Position numbers and translations under genes: made by a program
Notes under the pieces: generated by a model
Seen by the model: only the letters and a program-made list of their open reading frames with translations
Databases searched by the model: none
What the model was told of the DNA's origin: nothing
In this document: piece after piece, positions 26,763 to 35,404 of the stretch
Numbering within the stretch: the first letter of the stretch is position 1
How the letters are laid out: each line of letters begins with the position of its first letter
DNA from: an uncultured Dokdonia sp.
Lineage (GTDB): Bacteria > Bacteroidota > Bacteroidia > Flavobacteriales > Flavobacteriaceae
Length of the DNA stretch: 64,000 bases
Direction of reading: 5' to 3'
NCBI RefSeq assembly: GCF_947492815.1
Contig: NZ_CANLOB010000002.1
Span: forward strand, 1-64,000

Positions 26763-28724
26763 ATGATATTTAGTATCAACAAAAGACAGACATTTTTTAT
26801 TTTTTTAATGCTTCTAAGCGTTATGGTAACCTATGGCCAAGAAAGATACAAGATCCAAATAGATAGTCTTATCCAAGCGGCAAAAAATGATACGGTATTT
26901 AATGCATATGATGATTTATCTGATTTAATATCTAGTGCTTCTAAAGAAGAAGGAGAAAAGATGTATGCGTATGCGATTTCTAGAGATAATACAGAACTTA
27001 CTAGAATGTATATATACCAAGGTTATGGAAGAAACTTAGGCAAGATAGGCCAAATGGATGCTGCTTTAGACTATAGACACAAAGGGTTGAAATTGGCAAA
27101 AAAAAATGATTTAGAAGGGCAAATTGTATATTATCATAATTCGATAGCGGGCGCTCATCATTTTAAAGGCCAGCTAGATAGTGCTACGTATTACTTAAAT
27201 ATAGCAGAAGCAATTGCAGAAAATAGTCAAAAAAGTAGAGGCTGGCTTTGGAATATTTATTACAACAGAGCATTGGTACAAGGATCACTAGGTAATTTAG
27301 ATGCGGCGGCCTATTACTATCGATTAATGTGGGAAAACATTAAGAATACATCCAACCCCATACAACGAGGATTTGCCTTGTATACAATAGCATATTTCTT
27401 TACAGAAGTAGGGAAATACCCTGAAGATCAGATCAAATTTGTAGAGTTATTATCTGCACATTATGATCACAAAGATCCAGATGTGCCTTCAGGGCATATC
27501 TCTGTAAAAAGCCTCTTTAAAGATGAAATCAAGAAAGAAAATATAGTCAAGTATAAAAACCTTATCCATTTAAGTGATAGTTTAGATCAGATCAATTCTT
27601 TTTATCACTCTACAGAGACCTTAGCAAAAATTTATGTTGAAGAAAATAGACATAGAGAAGGGATTCAATATCTAAAAAATGCAGCATATAAAATAGAACA
27701 AGTACAAAAACCTCATTATTTAATAGGTATTTATCAATTATTAGTCAAAAATCATATTGATGTCAAAGATTATGAAGGAGCCTTCTATTATAAAAATAAA
27801 GAAGTTCAAATACGAGATAGTATACTCTCTGAGAAAATGCGGAAGAATGTTGTAAATCTTGAAGTAAAATTTGAAGCTGAAAAAAAAGATCGTCAAATTG
27901 CACAACAAGCATTGGATATTGAGAAAAGGAAAAGTCAAAAAATACAATTAATAGGAGGCTTAGTAGGTCTAGGTATATTACTATTAGTAACAAGTATTTT
28001 CTTTAAAAAGCGATTGCGTTATCAAAAAACGATGACGTTTCAAAAAGAGGCCATTCACAAGCAAAAAGTAACAGAATTACAGCAAGAAAATAAATTACTA
28101 GCCTTAAATGGAATGATTGAAGGCCAAGAAACAGAACGCATACGTATTGCCAAAGATTTGCACGATAGCTTGGGCGGATTATTAAGTACTGTAAAAGCGC
28201 ATTTTAATGCCGTGCAGAATGAGGTTAAAATGATAGAAGAACTCAATATTACACAGAAAACAAATGAGTTAATTGATGAAGCATGTACAGAAGTGAGACG
28301 TATTTCTCACAATATGATTCCTCATGCACTAACAATTTCTGGTGTACCAGGTGCTGTAGAAGATTTAGTGGAGACCTTGCAAATAGAAGGATATGAAGTA
28401 GATTTGGAGATTAAACAATTTCCAGAAGAAATAGCAAAAGCAAAACAATCGATGTTGTATAGGCTAATTCAAGAAATCATATCTAATATCAGAAAGCATG
28501 CACATGCAAAAAGTATACTCATTCAGATTTTTGGAATAGATGAAGGCGTGGGATTAATTATTGAAGATGATGGTCATGGCTTTAATTATGAAGATGCTAT
28601 TGCAAAAGATGGAGTCGGTTTAAAAAGTATTAATAGTAGAGTAAAATTTTTAGACGGTACTATTGATTGGGACACAAGCATAGGAAAAGGAACAACAATA
28701 ACCATTAATATTCCAAAAGTATGA
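26763..28724 (+). CDS. TPR-containing sensor histidine kinase (NarL-type)
   Basis: A 653-residue kinase. A signal-like N-terminus (FFIFLMLLSVMVTYGQ) is followed by a periplasmic TPR region to about residue 380 (LDYRHKGLKLAKKNDLEGQ and similar), a coiled coil, one membrane helix (LIGGLVGLGILLLVTSIFF), then a HisKA_3 dimerisation domain with phospho-acceptor His near residue 466 in RIRIAKDLHDSLGG and a HATPase with IIEDDGHGFNYED. Its stop overlaps the start of the LuxR-type response regulator (ATGA), so they are a cognate pair. The signal is unknown. Confidence 0.93.
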   Translation: MIFSINKRQTFFIFLMLLSVMVTYGQERYKIQIDSLIQAAKNDTVFNAYDDLSDLISSASKEEGEKMYAYAISRDNTELTRMYIYQGYGRNLGKIGQMDAALDYRHKGLKLAKKNDLEGQIVYYHNSIAGAHHFKGQLDSATYYLNIAEAIAENSQKSRGWLWNIYYNRALVQGSLGNLDAAAYYYRLMWENIKNTSNPIQRGFALYTIAYFFTEVGKYPEDQIKFVELLSAHYDHKDPDVPSGHISVKSLFKDEIKKENIVKYKNLIHLSDSLDQINSFYHSTETLAKIYVEENRHREGIQYLKNAAYKIEQVQKPHYLIGIYQLLVKNHIDVKDYEGAFYYKNKEVQIRDSILSEKMRKNVVNLEVKFEAEKKDRQIAQQALDIEKRKSQKIQLIGGLVGLGILLLVTSIFFKKRLRYQKTMTFQKEAIHKQKVTELQQENKLLALNGMIEGQETERIRIAKDLHDSLGGLLSTVKAHFNAVQNEVKMIEELNITQKTNELIDEACTEVRRISHNMIPHALTISGVPGAVEDLVETLQIEGYEVDLEIKQFPEEIAKAKQSMLYRLIQEIISNIRKHAHAKSILIQIFGIDEGVGLIIEDDGHGFNYEDAIAKDGVGLKSINSRVKFLDGTIDWDTSIGKGTTITINIPKV

Positions 28725-29365
28725 TTAACGTTTTAATTGTTGACGATCACGAGATGGTCATAGAGGGATTTAAACTGCTTTTAAAACCTGAAAAAGATAT
28801 TGTAGTTGTAGGACACGAGTTAAGTGGAGATAATGTAATTAAAAACATAAGCAATTACAATCCTGATGTGATTTTATTGGATATTAATATGCCTGGAACC
28901 AACGGAATTGATACCTGCAAAATATTAAAAAAATCACACCCTGACGTTAAAATAATAGCCATTACCATGCATAAAGAAAGTAGTCTTATTAAGATGATGC
29001 TTAGTAATGGAGCCAAAGGATATGTCCTTAAAAATGCAAGTAAAGAAGAACTGATTACTGCCATCAAAACAGTAAACGAGGGTAAAATGTATTTAGATAA
29101 GACCGCCAATGAAATTGTCATAAATACCATGACAAATTCCAAAAAAAGTAAAACGTCAGAAAGTCTATTTCCAAAGTTATCTCGGAGAGAAAAAGAAGTA
29201 CTTCAACTCATTATTAATGAACACACAACTCAAGAAATAGCAGACAAGTTATTTATTGGATTTGGAACCGTTGAGACCCATAGACGCAATATGCTTATAA
29301 AGACAGGTACTAGAAATACAGCAGGTCTTGTGAGAGTAGCATTAGAGTATGACCTTCATAGATAA
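28721..29365 (+). CDS. LuxR/NarL-family response regulator
   Basis: A 214-residue regulator: receiver domain at residues 1-120 (VLIVDDHEMVIEG, phospho-acceptor Asp54 in VILLDINMPGTNG, AITMHKESS, YVLKNASKEEL) and a LuxR-type helix-turn-helix at about 150-212 (LSRREKEVLQLIINEHTTQEIADKLFIGFGTVETHRRN). It overlaps the kinase gene by 4 bases and is its partner. The target genes are not visible; the beta-helix protein gene 267 bases downstream is one candidate by position only. Confidence 0.95.
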   Translation: MINVLIVDDHEMVIEGFKLLLKPEKDIVVVGHELSGDNVIKNISNYNPDVILLDINMPGTNGIDTCKILKKSHPDVKIIAITMHKESSLIKMMLSNGAKGYVLKNASKEELITAIKTVNEGKMYLDKTANEIVINTMTNSKKSKTSESLFPKLSRREKEVLQLIINEHTTQEIADKLFIGFGTVETHRRNMLIKTGTRNTAGLVRVALEYDLHR

Positions 29366-29440
29366 TACTTTTTACTGCTTTTACCATTGTATAAAGAAGT
29401 CGTGATGCTTTAAAAATTAGACATGTTGGATTTAGGCTAT

Positions 29441-29462
29441 GTACGCTTTCGCGAAAGCGTGT
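29441..29462. repeat. Iterated palindrome copy, intergenic
   Basis: GTACGCTTTCGCGAAAGCGT followed by GTA: a 20-bp perfect palindrome centre with one mismatch in the outer arm. Confidence 0.9.
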
Positions 29463-29632
29463 AAAAAAACATAACAAATGCCTTCAAAAAGGTAGGATGT
29501 TTAGAAGCTTTACACACATACCCAAACCTATGGGAATTCATATATTTTTTTGAGCTCTTCGTTTTCTTAGAGGTACTTTTAACACTTAAAAAGTAGTTTC
29601 GTGGTGAGTTAATAACACAAAACCATCACGTT

Positions 29633-30976
29633 ATGAAAAAAATAATGCAGTCTCTCAGCATTTTACTACTAATTTTTACGACCTCAGCAGTACATGCTCA
29701 AAGTACGTCTCGTAATTTCTCAAACCAAGGAAGAGATTGGTACGTGAGTAAAAATACAGGCTCAGGGCAATTGGGTACAAAAGAGCGTCCTGCTAAAGAT
29801 TTAGGAAATATCATTCATCATCTAAAACCCAATGATCGTATTCATATTGCAGAAGGTGTTTATATGAGTAAAGGAAAAAGAGGTGCCGATGAGATTAATG
29901 TTCCTGTACAAATCTATGGAGGATATGATACTACATTTTCTATGAGAGACCCTTGGGATGCACATAAAACAATCTTTACGGGTGTTAATGAATACTTGAA
30001 ATTAACAGACCCTAGACTTTATATTAGAACAGATCAGCAGCGTGAAAGTAATGGACAAAAATCTACAGGATCAGTCATCGTGGTAGATGGGATTATTATC
30101 GATAACGGACCCCGTAATCGATACCATAAAAATGAAAATCTAGCAATTCGTAGAAAAGCAAGTCCAAAGTCCCAACAAAATCCTTCTCCAGAATCTGGAG
30201 GTATTGTAATTGTAGGAAGTCATTATACAAATATTAATGTTCGCAACTGTGTGGTGATGAATACAGCACCTACCGAAGGGGCTATTTCTGTACGAGTATT
30301 TGCAGGAGGAAAAGGTGTGATTGAAAATAATTTTACCATCAATAATACAGGGTACGGTATACACGCCCGAACAGGATATGTAGGTTCTGATGAAAAGAAA
30401 ATTCCGCAATTTACCATTAGACGTAACACGTCATTATTTACCTGGAAACATGATGCAATTGCATCTTATGGGGGTGATGCTATGGCGTTTGATCAGAATT
30501 TATATGCCACGGTAGAAAATAATGTATTTGGATATGGTCATATGGGAGGACTTTATAATAAAGGAGCAAAACTTACCATGATCAATAATCTATTTACAGG
30601 AAATAGTAAGTACGATTATAAAGAAGTAAATGATAAAATGGCAGTTGCAGATATTGTAGATGAAGCGATGCATTTGGCTCCAGAAAGTGATGGAAATAAA
30701 GGATTGCTTATTCAAATTGCAGTAGCAGAAAGATGGGCAGAAATATATGCAGGACGTCAAGAAGTAAGTAGAGCTGCGGTAGATGCCGCCGTTACAGTGC
30801 CTAATTCAGGAGCCAACCAACTCAGAAGTATATTTGGGCTCAACCTACAAGGTGGAGCTGTAGCTATGGATGCAGAAGTCTTTTTACCCTTAATTACTGT
30901 AGAAGAAGCATTACCAGCAGGCTTATATCCTTGGAATGGTATGGGATGCAATATTCCAAAACAAAAAACAGAATAG
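29633..30976 (+). CDS. Secreted right-handed beta-helix protein
   Basis: A 447-residue exported protein. The signal peptide MKKIMQSLSILLLIF ... VHAQ is followed by DWYVSKNTGSGQLGTKERP, the entry motif of DUF1565-type beta-helix proteins (a VS..G.G...P block), then helix rungs to about residue 330 (VIVVDGIIIDNG, GVIENNFTINNTGYGIHA, ATVENNVFGYGHMGGLYN, AKLTMINNLFTGNS). The C-terminal 110 residues are alpha-helical and unusual for the group. Such folds often bind or cleave polysaccharides. No sorting domain is seen, so it is probably periplasmic. Confidence 0.78.
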   Translation: MKKIMQSLSILLLIFTTSAVHAQSTSRNFSNQGRDWYVSKNTGSGQLGTKERPAKDLGNIIHHLKPNDRIHIAEGVYMSKGKRGADEINVPVQIYGGYDTTFSMRDPWDAHKTIFTGVNEYLKLTDPRLYIRTDQQRESNGQKSTGSVIVVDGIIIDNGPRNRYHKNENLAIRRKASPKSQQNPSPESGGIVIVGSHYTNINVRNCVVMNTAPTEGAISVRVFAGGKGVIENNFTINNTGYGIHARTGYVGSDEKKIPQFTIRRNTSLFTWKHDAIASYGGDAMAFDQNLYATVENNVFGYGHMGGLYNKGAKLTMINNLFTGNSKYDYKEVNDKMAVADIVDEAMHLAPESDGNKGLLIQIAVAERWAEIYAGRQEVSRAAVDAAVTVPNSGANQLRSIFGLNLQGGAVAMDAEVFLPLITVEEALPAGLYPWNGMGCNIPKQKTE

Positions 30977-31045
30977 TATAACGCTTATATGCTTTTTGCT
31001 TCGGGCATATACTAATTATTAGAAGCAAATTATCTCACTAAAACA

Positions 31046-31075
31046 AAAAGAGGCACTATATTGAGTGCCTCTTTT
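31046..31075. terminator. Bidirectional terminator
   Basis: AAAAGAGGCACT / AGTGCCTCTTTT with a 6-base loop lies between the convergent beta-helix gene and ssb. Confidence 0.9.
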
Positions 31076-31096
31076 CATATTGTGATTGTAAATAAT

Positions 31097-31432
31097 TTAT
31101 GCCTTACCTCCCAACATCAAAAGTTCATTACAAACCACTTCAGTAACATATCGTTTTACACCATCAGCATCCTCATAACTACGAGAAGTTAATTTACCTT
31201 CAATTGCAATTTCTTTCCCTTTGGTGACATACTGCTCAATGATATCTGCTGTTTTATTCCAAGCGACTACGTTGTGCCACTGCGTATCTGTCACTTTTTC
31301 TCCTTGAGCATTTTTATACGTTTCATTAGTGGCGATTGAAAATTTAGCCAGTTTTTTTCCGGATTCTAAATTGATAATTTCTGGGTCATTTCCTAAATTC
31401 CCAATTAACTGTACTTTGTTTCTTAAGTTCAT
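31097..31432 (-). CDS. ssb: Single-stranded DNA-binding protein
   Basis: About 111 residues, an OB-fold SSB (NKVQLIGNLGNDPEI, KLAKFSIATNETYK, TQWHNVVAWNKTADI, KEIAIEGKLTSRSYED). ATG at 31432 (MNLRNK) is chosen over one 33 bases upstream, because SSBs begin with this strand. The protein stops right after the OB fold (NELLMLGGKA): the flexible linker and acidic DDDIPF-like tip that recruits repair proteins is missing. It may be a second, specialised SSB of the adjacent accessory zone, or a short form normal for these bacteria. Confidence 0.93.
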   Translation of the reverse strand: MNLRNKVQLIGNLGNDPEIINLESGKKLAKFSIATNETYKNAQGEKVTDTQWHNVVAWNKTADIIEQYVTKGKEIAIEGKLTSRSYEDADGVKRYVTEVVCNELLMLGGKA

Positions 31433-31447
31433 AATGTGTGTGTTTTC

Positions 31448-31506
31448 TTCTTGAGATATGCTCAAGAAATTAGTTATATATCTACATCTTCAGACGTATT
31501 CTGAAG
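31448..31506 (-). promoter_or_regulatory. Two hairpins in the ssb leader
   Basis: Two inverted repeats lie just upstream of ssb: TTCTTGAG / CTCAAGAA (31448-31468) and CTTCAG / CTGAAG (31488-31506). In RNA they would form successive stem-loops before the start codon, which could serve feedback control. This is inference. Confidence 0.4.
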
Positions 31507-31894
31507 AGCTCATTGTTCTAATCAAATGTGTTATTGATATCGAACAGTGCAAACATATAACAGGGAGTCAATACGATTCGGTTACTAAACAATTACTTTC
31601 GTTTACAAATGATTGTAGTCGTTTGTAAACGAATAAAATTATTTATATCAGGGAACTATATATAACTTTACACCAGAAAGCAAAGTTTAATTTCGGATTA
31701 CTAAAAACCCATTTTTTTGAAGTATGCAGGTTTATTAATTATACACTCTTTAATATCTACTAATTCAGATACTAAATTGGTGTAAGCTCTTGCTGATCTA
31801 AATAGATCAAATTAACTCCTACGTGTCATAGAACATGGTGCATTGTTAATGTTATCTCTTGGAGCTTAACTCTAACGTACGGTCAATACCGATG
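31507..31894. other. Gap without visible gene
   Basis: AT-rich DNA between ssb and the RadC-like gene. I see no frame longer than about 40 codons with protein-like composition and no RNA. It may contain the left end of the transposase-containing unit, but I could not find matching terminal repeats. Confidence 0.4.
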
Positions 31895-32308
31895 CTATAT
31901 ATCGTTTATACTTGTGTACTCTTTTCCTTCACATATAATAATATGATCCAGTAATTTAATTCCTAAAATATTTGCGCCTGCTTTTATTAGTTGTGTAATT
32001 GCAACATCATCTTTGCTAGGCTCTGTATTTCCTGATGGATGGTTATGGCATAGAATGATCTTTTCACACTTCTTAGCAACTGCAAAATTAAAAACGTCTA
32101 TAGGCTTAACTCTATTTTTGTTGAGCGTGCCTATCGTTAAAAGTTCGATGTATTCTATGTTATGCGCTGTACTTAAACCTATAGCCCAGAAATACTCTTT
32201 TTTACGATGTAATCTGTTTTGTCTTAAAAGAATCTTACGCATGATACGAGCTATATCTTTCGTATTAGCGATGTGTATATCTTCGTCTTTAGGTAAGCGT
32301 ACGTTCAT
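31895..32308 (-). CDS. RadC-like JAB (MPN+) domain protein
   Basis: A 137-residue protein made of the RadC JAB domain only: IEYIELLTIGTLNKN, KCEKIILCHNHPSGNTEPSKDD (the HxHP...S..D metal-site signature) and GIKLLDHIIICEG. The helix-hairpin-helix part of chromosomal RadC is missing, as is usual for copies on phages, plasmids and islands. The biochemical role of RadC is unsettled. It is third in a minus-strand operon after a transposase and a BRO-N gene (15-base gap), consistent with a mobile origin. Confidence 0.88.
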   Translation of the reverse strand: MNVRLPKDEDIHIANTKDIARIMRKILLRQNRLHRKKEYFWAIGLSTAHNIEYIELLTIGTLNKNRVKPIDVFNFAVAKKCEKIILCHNHPSGNTEPSKDDVAITQLIKAGANILGIKLLDHIIICEGKEYTSINDI

Positions 32309-32323
32309 TTTAAGAGTGTTGTA

Positions 32324-33367
32324 TTAGTTGCCTTCATTATCTTTCTTACGATCTCTTAAAGCTTTTAAGCTATAAGCAGATGTGCGCTTTTCTTTAGGTA
32401 CATCTTCTTTAGGATTGAAGCCTAGCCCTTTTTTAAGATTTTTATTAAAATCGCTTAATGGCTCTTCATCCTCTTCTATTTCATTCCAAGCAGGAAGCGA
32501 TTTCCTTATTAACTCATTTCTTACCTCAATAGAATCTAAAGCCTTAGCGTTTTCGTGAGTAACAACCTTTTTCCCTGTTTCCCTTTCTAACTTTTCAATT
32601 GCTTCTTTTGTAATGTTTCCTGCAATATGTATTGCTTTTTTAGTTTCAATAAATCCTTCTGCATCAGTTTCGTTTATTAACTCGGTCGAAGTTGCTTCAC
32701 TAAATATAACAGAAGCAAGCTCTAAAGGCGTCATGTGATCTCTTAGGCTCTCTCCTTTGCTTATTCCTTTATGTTCTTTATACTCGCTAGATGAAAATCC
32801 AAAGGAAGAATTGTATAGCTCATTTGTTAGTACCGCATATTCGTAACCTTCATTTATCCCGTGTTCTTTTAGTGTGTCAGTAAATTTGTGCCTTGTATCT
32901 ACACTAGCAGATCTGGTCTCTATCCATTGTTGAGAATAACCTTTTGCCATATAATAGCCTTTTGCTCTTTCTATAGCTTTTTCTGGTTGCTCTATTTCAT
33001 CTAATCTTTCTTTACCAACCCTAGCTAACCATCTTTTAAAAGGTTCTGCATTTTTTGAAGGAATAGACTGTATTATTCTTAATACTGATTCGGTATTAGC
33101 GCAGTTGATATTTTGCCTTCCTCCTTTAGTCATTATTGGAAGGGGGGTGGCAATTTGCCCCCACCCTTTAGAAAGCTCTTCATCCCTGCGCCTCAAATCT
33201 TTAACGTAATTCTTAGGATTCGATGAACCAGAAACAACCGCAACCACATCTTCAATCGAGTAAAACCAATCTCCATCAAACATCACTCTTCTTATCTCTT
33301 CTCCTTCAAATAATGCTATTTTATTATCTTCTTTCCCCTTCTTTTGAAGTTTGTCTTTCTTACCCAT
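32324..33367 (-). CDS. BRO-N domain protein, DinD-like
   Basis: A 347-residue protein. Residues about 15-120 are a BRO N-terminal domain (EGEEIRRVMFDGDWFYSIEDVVAVVSG, NPKNYVKDLRRRDEEL), which binds DNA in viral BRO and prophage antirepressor proteins. The middle (DTRHKFTDTLKEHGINEGYEYA, LNELYNSSFGFSS-like) resembles DNA-damage-inducible protein D. The C-terminus is charged and probably disordered. It overlaps the transposase gene by 8 bases and may regulate the mobile unit or act in an SOS-type response. Confidence 0.8.
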   Translation of the reverse strand: MGKKDKLQKKGKEDNKIALFEGEEIRRVMFDGDWFYSIEDVVAVVSGSSNPKNYVKDLRRRDEELSKGWGQIATPLPIMTKGGRQNINCANTESVLRIIQSIPSKNAEPFKRWLARVGKERLDEIEQPEKAIERAKGYYMAKGYSQQWIETRSASVDTRHKFTDTLKEHGINEGYEYAVLTNELYNSSFGFSSSEYKEHKGISKGESLRDHMTPLELASVIFSEATSTELINETDAEGFIETKKAIHIAGNITKEAIEKLERETGKKVVTHENAKALDSIEVRNELIRKSLPAWNEIEEDEEPLSDFNKNLKKGLGFNPKEDVPKEKRTSAYSLKALRDRKKDNEGN

Positions 33368-34265
33368 TAATCAATTCTTTATAAGTTATTCTATTCTCTG
33401 TATTACTCAAAAGTAAGTTAAATCTTTCGTTTTCAGTTCCTTTACGTGTGTTATATCTAAATACAAATTCATCTACGTACATCTGTAAATGCTTTTTAGA
33501 TGTAAAGTGATAGATACCAAAGATACCACGTTTTAATAAAGACCAAAAGCCCTCTATTGTGTTTGTGTGGATTCTGCCGTTTACATATTGCTTTCTACTA
33601 TGCTTAACAAATTGATGATCGTAAATACGCTGTAATGCTTTGTAAGATGAATATTCGTCAGTATAAAGTGTAGCACCTTCTTTTACGGCGTTTACAATTT
33701 CAGTAGATAGTGTTTCAGTAGTAGTATCTGGAATCTTTACAGCTTTAAGTTTACCGTCTCTTTGCACCATTCCCAAAACAGGGGTTTTATCATCTGTAGT
33801 TCCTTTCACTTTCTTATCTGCATGACGGTTTTTATTCTTACCTCCTACATACGTTTCGTCCGCTTCAATTTCGCCGTCCATTTGGTCGTCATTATTAAGA
33901 CCAAAACAGTTTCTAATACGTTGCAACATGAACCAAGCACTTTTTTGCGTAATATCTAGGTCACGACCTAACTGTAAAGAAGAAATACCTTTTTTATGAG
34001 AAGTAACCAACCATATAGCAAGAAACCATTTTTGTAAAGGCATTTTAGTATTATCAAAAATAGTATTGGTTTTTACATTAAAATACTTCCCTGTATTCTT
34101 ACACTTATATCTGTTGCCTTTACAGTTGTAAACCTTAGAAGAAGGATCAAAAGGGCTCACAACATTACCACTCCATCTTAATTGCTCTAAATGATCTATA
34201 CAACTTTGCTCGTCTGGAAAGGCTTGTAGTAGTTGTAGTATTGATTTTACTTCTTCGTTAAACAT
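33360..34265 (-). CDS. IS1595-type (ISXO2-like) transposase
   Basis: A 301-residue DDE transposase. The N-terminus has the family zinc-ribbon region in shortened form (CIDHLEQLRWSGNVV, YKCKNTGKYFNVKTNTIF), then TSLQLGRDLDITQKSAWFMLQRIR, the catalytic core DGEIEADETYVGGKNKNRH, TLYTDEYSSYKAL and HTNTIEGFWSLLKRGIFGIYH. It looks intact. It is the first gene of an operon with BRO-N and RadC-like genes, which may be passengers. The 8-bp target duplication usual for this family could not be found around the unit. Confidence 0.92.
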   Translation of the reverse strand: MFNEEVKSILQLLQAFPDEQSCIDHLEQLRWSGNVVSPFDPSSKVYNCKGNRYKCKNTGKYFNVKTNTIFDNTKMPLQKWFLAIWLVTSHKKGISSLQLGRDLDITQKSAWFMLQRIRNCFGLNNDDQMDGEIEADETYVGGKNKNRHADKKVKGTTDDKTPVLGMVQRDGKLKAVKIPDTTTETLSTEIVNAVKEGATLYTDEYSSYKALQRIYDHQFVKHSRKQYVNGRIHTNTIEGFWSLLKRGIFGIYHFTSKKHLQMYVDEFVFRYNTRKGTENERFNLLLSNTENRITYKELING

Positions 34266-34287
34266 AGTACTTAGCTTATCATCAATG

Positions 34288-34342
34288 TAAATATAGTACT
34301 TATTTACACTAAAACAAAAAATACTTGTGTAAATAAGTGCTA
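34288..34342 (-). promoter_or_regulatory. Promoter with overlapping inverted repeat (operator-like)
   Basis: On the minus strand TTG (34315-34317), a 19-base spacer and TATATTTA (34288-34295) match the Bacteroidota promoter except in the last base. Arms TAGTACTTATTTACAC (34294-34309) and GTGTAAATAAGTGCTA (34327-34342), 15 of 16 matching, flank the -33 element. This suits a repressor-controlled promoter for the transposase operon; the BRO-N protein could be the repressor. The repeat could instead belong to an element end. Confidence 0.5.
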
Positions 34343-34580
34343 ATTTCTTGATATTTAATAAAATAGAGTATTAAATAATGTAGTAAAGAAGGGTTATTGA
34401 TTGTTCTTTTGTATAAACTCAAAAATTAGTTATTAACATAACTATTGTCGCTATACGTGATTTTGAACGTTGAATAATTGTGATTAAACTTTGTTAAGTA
34501 TAGTAAATATAGTATATAAGCGAGTTATTAACATCTTTAAAATTATTAAACCCCTCTTCCCCCCTTCTTTTATACTCTAA
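34343..34580. other. AT-rich gap
   Basis: About 240 bases of very AT-rich DNA between the transposase promoter and the RNA promoter. No gene or repeat is seen. Confidence 0.4.
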
Positions 34581-34581
34581 T

Positions 34582-34611
34582 TTGGAGGTATGAATATTTT
34601 ACTTACCTTTG
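34582..34611 (+). promoter_or_regulatory. Near-consensus promoter of the tRNA-like RNA
   Basis: TTG (34582-34584), a 19-base spacer and TACCTTTG (34604-34611) match the Bacteroidota primary-sigma consensus exactly. Transcription should start near 34618. No protein-coding start follows before the RNA described next. Confidence 0.7.
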
Positions 34612-34617
34612 TGTTAA

Positions 34618-34769
34618 GTTTTAAAATAAAAAAAACCGCCCAGCGATCAAACAAGACGGTTTTACGTTATTTTAAAATGCGAAACAAAAATTAAGGGGCT
34701 GTCTGGTGATGACTGCGGATTCCTACCTGTCGGTCAATGGGTTCGATACCCATCAGCTCCACTTTTTTG
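34618..34769 (+). ncRNA. RNA with alanine-type tRNA-like (tmRNA-like) 3' domain
   Basis: The predicted transcript has a long 5' hairpin (11 bp TTTTAAAATAA/TTATTTTAAAA at 34619-34677 enclosing AAAACCG/CGGTTTT) and a 67-base tRNA-like domain at 34695-34761. That domain has the acceptor stem GGGGCTG/CAGCTCC with a G3-U70 wobble and A73, the alanine identity set; a linker TCTGGTGA resembling the tmRNA 5' end; a helix TGACTG/CGGTCA; and a T-arm ATGGG-TTCGATA-CCCAT. A T-run follows. It resembles the tRNA-like part of tmRNA with the tag-coding and pseudoknot body deleted. No CCA is encoded. It could be a functional RNA or a decayed ssrA; ordinary tRNA is unlikely because D and anticodon arms cannot be drawn. 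Confidence 0.5.
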
Positions 34770-34821
34770 TTACAACAAATATAATGATAACCATTGTCTT
34801 AGACAAGTAAATACGTATGTT

Positions 34822-35307
34822 ATGAGTATAATTATTGAATTACTTCTTAAAGAAGAACAGCAATTATTAAAGAGGTTAGCAGAGGTTCAGACTGAAATAG
34901 CAAAGTTAAATCCTGCGCACACAAACCAAGATGTAAAAGATGTTGTTTCTAAACTTGTAGAACCTGCTCCTGACGAATTTATAGAGGTAAGCGATATAAA
35001 GAAATACTCTTCTCCTCAAAAGATTTTATTTGCTTTAAAAGAGAATAGTCGTTTTATGAAAATAAGAGAGATGGCGGAGTATATATGTAAATTCACAAAT
35101 GAAGATGTAAATAATCTAGTTACACAGCTTTCAAGAAGAACTAAATTACTTAAAGAAAAAGGCAAGATTGTAAAGTATCAACACGGTACAAAAAAGTCAA
35201 ATTCTTATTGGGGAAGCCCAAAGTGGCTTGATGAAAATGGGGATGTCAAACCAGAACACATGTATGAACTACCTAATTCTAATCAATTAGACCTAATAGA
35301 TTTATAA
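34822..35307 (+). CDS. Coiled-coil/helix-turn-helix-like protein, unknown
   Basis: A 161-residue protein. Residues 1-30 form a leucine-rich coiled coil (LLLKEEQQLLKRLAEVQTE), followed by a linker and a helical domain at about 65-130 (SPQKILFALKENSRFMKIREMAEYI, VNNLVTQLSRRTKLLKEKGKI) that could be a winged helix, ending in SNSYWGSPKWLDENG. The pattern resembles small HTH proteins of Bacteroidota mobile regions, where the coil would dimerise. I do not know its target. It lies 53 bases after the tRNA-like RNA, on the same strand. Confidence 0.6.
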   Translation: MSIIIELLLKEEQQLLKRLAEVQTEIAKLNPAHTNQDVKDVVSKLVEPAPDEFIEVSDIKKYSSPQKILFALKENSRFMKIREMAEYICKFTNEDVNNLVTQLSRRTKLLKEKGKIVKYQHGTKKSNSYWGSPKWLDENGDVKPEHMYELPNSNQLDLIDL

Positions 35308-35313
35308 TACAAA

Positions 35314-35337
35314 AAGGACACTCTGCCAAGTGTCCTT
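35314..35337 (+). terminator. Hairpin after the coiled-coil gene
   Basis: AAGGACACT / AGTGTCCTT with a 6-base loop, 6 bases after the stop. The T-tract is weak, so termination may be partial. Confidence 0.6.
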
Positions 35338-35404
35338 GTATTGTATGCCGAGTTTCTTACGGCTTGATGTTAAGATAATAGTATTAATTTAAAATTCCAT
35401 TGTT

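Noticed and set aside
34695..34761. Ordinary tRNA gene
   Set aside because: The domain is only 67 bases. A D-stem and an anticodon stem-loop with proper spacing cannot be drawn, although acceptor and T-arm are good.
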